Of a DNA stretch of 64,000 nt, positions 48,060 through 56,309 are shown one piece after another. Location: the NCBI GenBank assembly GCA_022559845.1, contig CM040117.1, positions 9,634,856 through 9,698,855 of the forward strand. The letters run 5' to 3'. The translations under genes were made by a program, and so were the position numbers. Each line of letters starts with the position of its first letter. Within the stretch, counting starts at the first letter, position 1. Below the pieces are notes generated by a model. The model was not told the DNA's origin. It did not search any database and was given only the letters and a program-made list of their open reading frames with translations. Source of the DNA: Amorphophallus konjac. Its lineage: Eukaryota; Streptophyta; Magnoliopsida; Alismatales; Araceae.

Positions 48060-48270
48060 GGATTGATTAACGCCTTTTGTTGGGGCGTCAATTTCTGAAT
48101 TGACGACCTTGCTGAGGTCGTGTTTTGTGTAACGCCCTTTAAATAGGTCGTTTACCCTTTGGCCTCTCGATGGGTTTCACGCCTTTCTGAAGGGCATGTT
48201 TCATGTTTTAACGACTACATATTAAGGCGCGTTTTCATGATTTGACGCCGTTCAGTGCAGGCGTGTTTTT
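48060..48270. repeat. B-type interrupted palindromes upstream of the DUF7745-like gene
   Basis: Units near 48069 (ACGCCTTTTGTTGGGGCGT), 48101, 48131, 48179, 48211 and 48245. They lie 90-300 bases upstream of the candidate TATA box. Confidence 0.75.
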
Positions 48271-49343
48271 ATGAGCTTATGAATTTAGATATTCATGTGT
48301 GTTAATGAACTTAAGTGCTATTATTTCGTTGAATTGATTTTTTTAATTGAGCACTTATGATCATATCATGATTTAAATGGAAAATTATGTTTGATTATCT
48401 TGAATTTCGAAAACTGATGAATTTTCAAAGTGCAGAAGTTTGCAGGAGTAGAGGCGCCTGGGTTGCTCATGGAAATAACATCGCACTTGTCATCTTGTAT
48501 TTGTTCGGTGTAAGCATTGTTACTATATGATATCTACATTATTATAGCATATCAAGGACCTTGTGGTTCTGATGAATTTGGAATTTGAGTTCCCCTTCAT
48601 CAAAAACGATGATGATTCCAGGAGAGTCTTGATCACACGGATAGGCCGTTGAGTCATTCAAGGTCTGGGACGATGGTTCCACTTTCTGAGTTGATGCGCG
48701 GACAAACGGGCTTCGGCTTAGTGTTAGCTCAGAAATTTGGATTCTTGACCAAATCTAGATGGCTTAGCAATATTATCCTTGATTATTTTCTATTTTTAGT
48801 TTGTTTTATTCTTTTCTTTCAGCCCAGCATGCATCATGTAGGACTTTGAGTTTCATGCTGAAAATCTTCATATTATGGCGATAATGAAGGTCACTCGCTC
48901 TTTGATTGAGTTAACATGAGATATTCCACTCCAAATCAAGTACTTTGTTCTATCTGAAGCCGCTCAGGCTGGTTCCTTGAAAATGTCCCTTTGTTGGATC
49001 TCCATCTCAATTCTCTTTATTTTTTTCTGCAAAATTTACCTTGGTTGTAGCACATCCACGTTGGCTGGTAACCGCTCTCCAATGGTCTTTCCCTATCGTG
49101 CCCGCGCGCACACCTTTTGCCTTACATTTTACTTAGACTCCTTTATCCAGCAAATCGATGTTTCCTTGGAATCACTCGGAGTTGTTTCACTTTGAATCTT
49201 GGAAAGATTTCTATTGCTTAGTGTCTGAGGCGTGTCACATCACACCTTGGCATCTACTTATCAGTTCGCTCCACTTCATTCCATTTTGTTGCACTTTCAC
49301 TCCATTTTCGTCTCACTCCCAGCAGACGCCAAGGCGGGGCAGC
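48271..49343. other. 3' non-coding region of element B, block shared with A
   Basis: From about 48523 it aligns with A from about 53085: CAAGGACCTTG, ATTTGAGTTCCCCTTCA, TTGGCTGGTAACCGCTC, and the tail leading to the PPT. It has no coding capacity on either strand but is conserved between two diverged elements. Confidence 0.65.
49331..49343 (+). other. Polypurine tract of element B
   Basis: AAGGCGGGGCAGC directly before the 3' LTR. A has AAGGAGGGGCAGC at the same position; both are interrupted by C. Confidence 0.6.
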
Positions 49344-50713
49344 TGTAGACACTCCAAAAATGACGCTATGTTGATCAAATCTCATGTCACTATGATGACG
49401 CCCCAAAGTGAACTTCAATATATTCATAATATGAAGTTTTTTTATTTTTGTGTGTGGTTTTGATTCATTTTTGCATTTTTTTTGTGATTCGCGACCTGAA
49501 GAGGGGCGTTATTTAAATAGCGACCTTATCGAGGGCATTTTCTCAAGAAAGGACGACTAAATGTAAGGGCGTCAATTCCTGGCATTATCCGATTTTAAAG
49601 TAAATTCAAAATCAATTTAATTATTGGTTAACGTCCTTCCTCAGGGCGTGTTTTAAATTAACGCCTCGCTCTTAGGCGTGTTATCATAATTTTCAAATAA
49701 AGTAAGTTTTATTGCCAAAATTAAATCCAAGAAGTGACGCCCTTGGTAGAGGTCGTGTTTTGAGTAACGTCTTGATGAAAGTCGTCAATTCTTGATTTGA
49801 CGCCCTTCGCAAGGTCGTGTTTCACCTTTCGTGTCCTGCTTGAACTCCTCTTTCCTGTATAGAGTCCTGCCTCCAATGGTCTCCTTGCTCGAATTGGAGG
49901 TAGAGTCCTGCCTTCTTTGAACATTGCCTATCCTTATCTTACCAAATTCGAGCTTATCTCCCACTGAAATCCTATAAAAATATGATCTGGGCGATCGAAG
50001 CAGAGGTTGACGTTTTCAGAGGGTTGAAGAGATTAGAACGTTCAAGAGATTGAGAGGATTGACGGCTTCCTCTGCTTCCTTACTGTCGTATGCTCGATTG
50101 AAGGACTTCGGCTTCCTCTGCACCTTCTTCATCCGATCAACCGCGTCTTATTGGTTCCCTTTACTGTCGATAGGGACAGCAGGGCTTTCTTGTTGATTTG
50201 TCTTCATCCACTATTTTCTTCTTCTGCGTCTGCATCAATTCCATCGTCAGTTTTTTTCTTTTCACTTTGCACTAGTTTTATCACATATCTCCCCTCTCCC
50301 TAATTCCTCTTTAGGGGTTTTAAAACCAAAACAACAAGGTGCGCATGTTGATTTCCTTTTATCATCACATGTTTTATTTGAATTGATACTACTTGCGTTG
50401 GCTGAATCCCTCTTTGCTTCGTTGTTTCATTGTCTTTTTTTTTGCAAGGTAATCAAAAGGAGAACCCTTCTCATCGGCCGGCCGATTGAAGAAAAGAGGA
50501 AGGAATTTCACATCATCCCGCGTTTCAATCTTCACCAGGTATTCGCGATCTCTTTTTTTTTGAGGTAACCCCTCTGGCGATCACATCTCCATATTTGCAC
50601 CACGTGCAAGTTTTTCTTCCCCTTATTTATGCATTAATCATCATTATCTCCTCCATATTTTTCCACATCATTATTCTCTTGTGATTTTTGTGTGGGATTT
50701 ATGCCCATCCATA
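49344..50713 (+). repeat. 3' LTR of element B (1370 bp)
   Basis: Nearly identical to 29726-31091. The terminal CA is changed to TA. GAGGA follows. Confidence 0.93.
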
Positions 50714-50843
50714 GAGGAGCCTCCTCCTCCACGGCAATCTCCTCCGCCGCAGCTGCCTCCTCGACATCATCCCTCAGCCTCCTCGGACGACGAGCCCGTC
50801 GTTTCCGCTTCTCTCCACCCTGGCTCGGGCCTCCTTGCTCCAT
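50714..50843 (-). pseudogene. Antisense PMD copy 1 of element A, exon 1a (5' part, cut off by B)
   Basis: ATG at 50841-50843 (MEQGGPSQGGEKRKRR), a basic stretch then Glu/Ala-rich sequence, up to the B insertion site. Counting one copy of the target, this part plus 29720-29662 makes 189 nt, in frame and phase 0, so exon 1 was open before B inserted. The basic-then-acidic composition parallels exon 1 of B's PMD gene. Confidence 0.75.
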
Positions 50844-50919
50844 TGAGACTAAGAATGGGTCGTCTGGTTTGACTGGGTCGTCTGAATGAACAGTAAATGA
50901 GCTAGGGGGAGCCCCCCCA

Positions 50920-50927
50920 TATATATA
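50920..50927 (-). promoter_or_regulatory. TATA box of antisense PMD copy 1
   Basis: TATATATA on the minus strand, 77 bases upstream of the ATG. The palindrome array starts 17 bases further upstream (50944), mirroring the layout in LTR A. Confidence 0.65.
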
Positions 50928-50943
50928 GAGAATCCACCTTATT

Positions 50944-51166
50944 TGGGGCGTCCAGGTGCCTGGACGTCCCCACGTTTTTTATTTTTTTTTTCAAAATTCA
51001 AAAAAATTAGGGGCGTCCAGGCGCCTGGACGCCCCCAAAACAAAAACTAAAAAAATTAAAAAACAAAAAATTAGGGGCGTCCATGACCCTGGACGCCCCA
51101 AAAAAAATAAAAATTTCAAAACGAAAAATAAAAACTTGGGGGCGTCCACGCCCCTGGACGCCCCCA
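50944..51166. repeat. Four palindromes upstream of antisense PMD copy 1
   Basis: Units at 50944-50972, 51009-51036, 51073-51099 and 51137-51166 have the core GGCGTCCAGG/CCTGGACGCC. The second is perfect over 24 or more bases. The same class occurs in U3 of LTR A. Confidence 0.9.
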
Positions 51167-51350
51167 TAATAAAAATTTTAAAAAAAATAATAAAAGAGAA
51201 ATAAGACAAGAGTATGTATATAATCCAAACAAAAGTACAAAATAAAAACACAAAGAAAAATAAAAATCACCAAAAAAAATAATAATTAAGGGGACAAGGG
51301 TCCAAAACATCCAAATGCTAGATTTTATTCCATCAGAAAAGTAGAATGAG
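51167..51350. other. AT-rich spacer after the DUF7745-like gene of A
   Basis: A/T-rich filler; probable 3' untranslated region of the minus-strand gene. Confidence 0.5.
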
Positions 51351-52763
51351 CTACATCAAGGGTTTAGGCGCCTTAGGCCTTAACTTTCCCAGTTCGGTTA
51401 CATAAGCCCTCCACAGCTCGCACTCTTCCCCCACGTGCGCTAAGGCCTTTCCCGCAACACTAGTCTTCCAGGGTGCTTTGACGACCTTCGCTTCCTTCGC
51501 GTCCGCTTCAGTGCCCAACTCCCTCTTCTTCAAAGGAACGATGCCAGTCAATATTGGGAATGAATGGCGTGGAATGCCGACCTGGAGGCAGCATCGATGC
51601 GCGTTATAAAGGACGAACTTAGTTGCACCGATCAGTTGGAGATCAACTTCAGAGGAAGGCCTCATGAGGAGCTCGAGCGAAAGTAGACATGCCGGTGCGC
51701 TAGTGAAGAAGCTTTGTGTCACGGTGCGAAAGTGAGACCGCCAGTCTTCACGTTTCTTTAGCCACGGAACACGGTTCGCTACAGTGCCACCAAAGCCTAA
51801 CACGTCGGCTATGTGGTGAAGCGGGCTTTGTTGGAAAAGCTTCGAAGCCGTTGGCATTCCCTCGCGGTGGTCGAATTTGAAATGTAAATCAAGCCAGCAA
51901 TTCAAAACAAGTGCGCAACCAAATGGAGGCTTACCCATGCTCGAGGCAGTAAGACCGCTGTAAAGATAGGCAAGGACGGTGGGTCCTACCCTCTTTCCAC
52001 TCCAGATCCCACGAATGGCACTTAGTTGGTCTTCCTCCACCATGTTGTCGGTATAAGGAAACAAGAGAGAACCCGCCAGACAAATGGTGAACCCCTTCAT
52101 GATTCCCTCCAAATAGTCATCGTCTGGTGACCCTCTCAGGGCGTCCATGACCCACTCTGCGAGCTTTTGGAGATCGATCCCCTTTTGAGTACGGACCTTT
52201 CGGGCTGCGTCGGGCGGCATGAAGCTTCCAAGGACGCTTTCAGAAGTCCCCCGTGTCAGCATCCGCATAGCCTTCACTTTCCCGTCACTCTTGAATTTCT
52301 TCAATCCGAGCAGAAGTTCCACCTCCTCGAGGAGGATGGTCGCCTCGAAGGTCGGCAAGACAAAAGTGTGGGTCTGGGGATGCCAGATCTCCACTAGTGC
52401 GCCCATAGCCGCCCAGTCCATACGAATCTTCTCGTAGTGTTTGGCATGAATAAGGAGCCCCTGTAGATGCCACTTCGAGAGTATGGCCCTCATACCGATG
52501 GATATGTTGGAAGTTAACTTTGAAAGCCAGGGCAATTTGGAAAACTTCCTCGGGCCCGGGAAGAGTGGATATGGCTAGAAGAGAAAAGAAAGAAGAAGAA
52601 AGGAAGGAAATAAGAAGAAGGTTCACATGGAGAAATTTGAAATGAATCAGCTTATCATATGCGACATGATCGTCCCACTCAGATGACCCTCGAGGTCGGA
52701 GAGTCGCCTGATCTCGCTGCTAGGCCTGCTCCTCTTCATAACGCGGGAAGACTCTCCTTCCAT
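51351..52763 (-). CDS. Antisense DUF7745-like gene of element A (ORF open, first splice donor doubtful)
   Basis: Exon 2, 52574-51351, is open for 407 codons after a TTCTAG acceptor. It aligns with B along its length (MDWAAMGALVEIWHP, FEATILLEEVELLLGL, SGLTASSMGKP). Exon 1 (52763-52656, 36 codons, MEGESSRVMKRSR...RRLSDLEGH) ends where B has GTTAGT and copy 3 of the PMD gene has GTAAGC; here it reads ATAAGC, so the donor looks mutated. A TATA-like TATAAG lies at 52854-52859. This is the only gene of A without an internal stop. It may be a recently silenced gene or have an alternative start in exon 2. Function unknown. Confidence 0.65.
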
Positions 52764-52863
52764 CCTGAAATCTCTAGATTCTCCTCTCTTTCCTCTCCTG
52801 AGCTTCCAAAACCCACCTTGATGCTTTTGAATGAACTAGCCTAAGGGGAGTTCTTATAGGAAG

Positions 52864-53934
52864 GGAAGATCGCTACAGGACAGAACATGTCACATCAGCA
52901 GTCAATGTCAGGATTTTGGCTAGATCTCCTTTCCATTGTGGTGCGATTCTGTTACGATTCTGTTACTTTCTGATGTTATTAATCCATGCTGGCCTGTCCA
53001 GGTTTTACTAACGGACGTCTTTGTCCTATCTCCTGTCCCGCCTTTCATTGGTTTGTCCCACCTTGTCATGCATCGTAGTATATGATACCTACGCTACTAG
53101 AACATGTCAAGGACCTTGCGGCCCGAACGAATCTGGGATTTGAGTTCCCCTTCAACAAAAATGGTGATGATCCCGGAAGAATTTGGGTTGTACGGATAGG
53201 CCTTTAATTTGTGGTAGCATGGGGATGATGGTTCTATTAAGTGAGTTAGTGCGTGGATAAACGGGCCCCAGCCCAGTGTTGGCTCACCGGATCGATATCC
53301 TGACCCGTTCTTAACAAGTTGACAATATTATCCTTAGCTATTTTCTATTTTAGTTTGTTTTAAAATTTTATTTTAACCCAGCATGCATTCATATAGGACT
53401 TTGATTTATTGTGGAAGATCATTCAAGTGATTCGATTACGAAAGCCGCTGTGCTTCAATTCTTACAAATATGAGATGTTCCACTCCGAATAAAATACTGA
53501 GTTTCCTTGAAACGGCCCTACGCTGCTCTTCCAAAGGAGACCCTTGTTTGGACAGACCCTCAGATATTCCTTTACTGTTTACCTTGTTTGACCCACCTTG
53601 GCCGCAGCACTTCCACATTGGCTGGTAACCGCTCACCAAAGGTGAAACCTGCAGGTTTATGACCCAGGTACTTCCACATCGAGAAGTTGGTCTCTTTTTG
53701 TTTCGTGCCTAAGCGCACATCTCACCCTCCCTTATTTGATCTCCGTCCAAGCAAATCGTCAAAATTTAAAAGACCTCCTTCAAGGTCGCCTCATTGAAAC
53801 TTCAGGAAAGATTCCAAACAGTAACGTCAAAAGCGTGTCTCATCAAACCTTGGCATCAACTTATCAGTCCGCTCCCACTTCACTCCACTTCGATACCATT
53901 CCACTACGTGTCGCTCCCTTGCAAAGCAGACGCC
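52864..53934. other. 3' non-coding region of element A, block shared with B
   Basis: From about 53085 it aligns with B's 48523-49343 (ATATGATACC, GTCAAGGACCTTG, GCATGCATTC, GGCTGGTAACCGCTCACC). No coding region. Confidence 0.65.
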
Positions 53935-53947
53935 AAGGAGGGGCAGC
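53935..53947 (+). other. Polypurine tract of element A
   Basis: AAGGAGGGGCAGC adjoining the 3' LTR start at 53948. Confidence 0.6.
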
Positions 53948-55995
53948 TGTAGACACGCCATTCCTGACGTCTCCTGAAAAAGTCTCATATTACTATACGA
54001 CGTCCCGCGATGGCTTACGCATTTTGAATCACTCGAGTGCTTCCTTTTCTTGAGTCTTCTTCCGCCCTTGTCAGCATCCAGAACCGTCTCGTTGCAGCAT
54101 TCGGACAGCATCAACACCAGTCAGACGCATCGGAACCAGGAAGGGTATCTGCCAGGCGGCTGCCAACGCCTCGTCTGAGGACCCAGGCAGGTCTTCATGG
54201 GGGCATCCAGGCTCCTGGACGCCCCCATTATTTTTATTTTTATTTATTTTTCAAACCCTAAAAAAATGAAAAAATTATATATACTAATGGAGGCGTCCAG
54301 GCCCCTGGACGCCTCCATGAAAACAAAAATATAAAATATAAAATGCCAGTTGACATAAAAAATAAAACAAAAAAAAATATATATTAAAATTTCTTGGAGG
54401 CGTCCAGGACCCTGGACGCCTCCATCAACTCACTCATGGGGCCCCGCCCACCGAACGATGGTTTGTCGTGTGTGAAAGAATCCAAATTGTGGAGACGTCC
54501 AGCCGGCTGGACGCGCCCATTTCCAAATCACGGGTCGCCGCTCCAAAACCACGCGTTGTGTTAAACCGCGTGCGACTTTCGGCGGAGTTCGGTGGGACTT
54601 ATGGAGGCGTCCGGGACCCTGGACGCCTCTATTAAAATATTCGAAAAAAATAAATAAAAATAGAATAAAATATTACTTCGACCCTGATGAAGGTCTCCAG
54701 GGTCCTGGATGCCTCCACCCTCCGGAGCCCTATAAATAGAGGCCCACCCCCCTCAGTTCTGAGGAGCTTCTAAGAGATCCGATAGGCTGCCGGAGCCCAG
54801 AGGCTACCGGAGTCATTTCTAACCCTTGGGGTCTTTTGTAGGTGGAGGTTCTGCCGACTTCTCGGGTGCCCACGCTCGCGAGAGGAAGGTCGTCTTCATC
54901 CACCACGCTTCCACGTCGTCCCTACGCTGCCGGAGCTCCGCCGGATTTCACCACCGGCACATCCAATAAGCCAATCCTTTCCTTTTCTTCGTAGTTCTTT
55001 TGCATTCATCATCTCGCATCCTCTATCCCCCTTCATAAGGGCGCCTCTTCTTATATACTTCTTGCATCCATCATCGTATTTTCCTCCTACTCGAGTCCGA
55101 GAGGGGTTTAAAAGATAACACCAACCAGGTGTGTGTCTTGCCATCATTTCGTTATTTTTTATCACAAGGATTTGAATACTACACCTCCATCTTTCTAATC
55201 CACTCGTTACTTGTTTGTCGTTATTTTGCAAGGGTACCCAAGGAAAGCCCTCTCCATCGACCGGCCGAAGGGGGAGGAAGAAGCAACCCGCCATCTGCCG
55301 CTCTTGAGGTAGGCGTGATCACTTTCTTTATTTTGGGGTCTTTTGGCCCCTGGCGATCACATCTTGTTCTCGAGGCCGCGGTGAGTCACTTCCCCAATGA
55401 CCGTTTAAATTCCCGTTCTTATATTCTCTTTATATTCTGCTCATATTCTTGAGGCCACGGTGAGTCACTTCCCCAATGGCCGTTTAAATTCCCGTTCTTA
55501 TATGTTATATTCTTATCTGTTCATATTCTCGAGACCGCGGCGAGTCACTTCCCCAATGGCCGTTTAAATTCCTGCTCTTATATTCTCTTTATATTTTGTT
55601 ATATTCTTATCTATTCATGTTCTCGAGGCCGCGGCGAGTCACTTCCCCAATGGCCGTTTAAATTCCCGCTCTTTATATTCTCCTTGTATTCTGTTATATT
55701 CTTATCTGCTCATCTTCTCGAGGCCGCGGCAAGTCACCTCCCCAATGGCCGTTTCAATTCTTGCTATTTAATTTCTGCACCATTCCCGTCCCCCCGAGGC
55801 CGCGGCGAGTCACTTCCCGCTATGGCCGTTTAGCCCCCATATCTTGCCATATTACATTTGTCCAGCTCGCCCCGCCGGAGCAATCTCCCGTGGTGGCCCC
55901 TTCTCTTTTCTTTTATTTCTGTGTTGCAGCAAACAAAGAGGAGCCCGTGCGCTCCGCGTCTTCTTCGCTCCCCGAACTGCGTGACGTCGCTCACA
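53948..55995 (+). repeat. 3' LTR of element A (2048 bp)
   Basis: Matches 9574-11632: same palindromes, TATA box (54731-54738) and tandem repeat (55368-55832). Ends GCTCACA, followed by the target copy ACCCT. Confidence 0.92.
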
Positions 55996-56000
55996 ACCCT

Positions 56001-56309
56001 GCCTAGAGGTATTTTGGGGGTAGAAGCCGATGTGGGAAAACTCCCATCATACCACTAGGAGGTTGATTTTATAATTTATTTAATGATGAAAAAGAATTAC
56101 AAGATTCGAATGCTAGGCATACCTAGCTTGTCTAGGCGAGCTACACCCTTAACATTCTTGGGTAGCTCATGATAAGAAAAGAAAAGATTACATTTATTTA
56201 AGCAAGCTAAAGAAGCTAATGAATCAACAGCAGTATTGGCTTCTCTATAAATGTGAATAATAGAATCTTGTTGTGAGAGCATATCCCAAATATCTCTGAT
56301 GTAAGAGAG
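56001..56309 (-). pseudogene. LINE-type RNase H C-terminal fragment
   Basis: A minus-strand frame ending at TAA/TTG near 56097 reads IIHIYREANTAVDSLASLA, the C-terminal signature of RNase H domains of plant non-LTR elements (RVT_3-like), followed by about 40 residues and an AT-rich tail. It is cut by the LTR starting at 56310, so only the last 70 codons or so remain. It could instead be a fragment of a host RNase H-like gene, but truncation among transposons favours a LINE. Confidence 0.55.

Larger units (their letters stand above)
29726..50713 (+). mobile_element. Element B: Tat/Ogre-like Ty3 retrotransposon, young, nested in A
   Basis: LTRs at 29726-31091 and 49344-50713 both start TGTAGACAC. 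The first ends CCACA and the second CCATA, one transition from it. The flanking duplication GAGGA is perfect (29721-29725 and 50714-50718). Length is 20,988 bp. Sense ORFs: gag-pro with a single TAG, and an uninterrupted pol. Antisense: a PMD/coiled-coil gene with one frameshift and one stop, and an intact DUF7745-like gene. LTRs differ by about 17 substitutions and a few indels by eye (about 1.3%). It belongs to the same clade as A (same PBS, gene order and hairpin) but is clearly diverged in LTR and proteins. Confidence 0.93.
9574..55995 (+). mobile_element. Element A: Tat/Ogre-like Ty3 retrotransposon, interrupted by element B
   Basis: LTRs at 9574-11632 and 53948-55995 share start TGTAGACACG and end GCTCACA and are flanked by the perfect five-base duplication ACCCT (9569-9573 and 55996-56000). 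Removing B (29726-50713) and one copy of B's target leaves about 25.4 kb. Sense genes are gag-pro (12222-16583) and pol (16580-20347); antisense genes are three PMD-type copies and one DUF7745-like gene. The two LTRs differ by roughly 3-4% over the part I compared, more than B's, so A is older, in line with the nesting. Every sense ORF carries stops, so A cannot be autonomous now. Confidence 0.9.
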
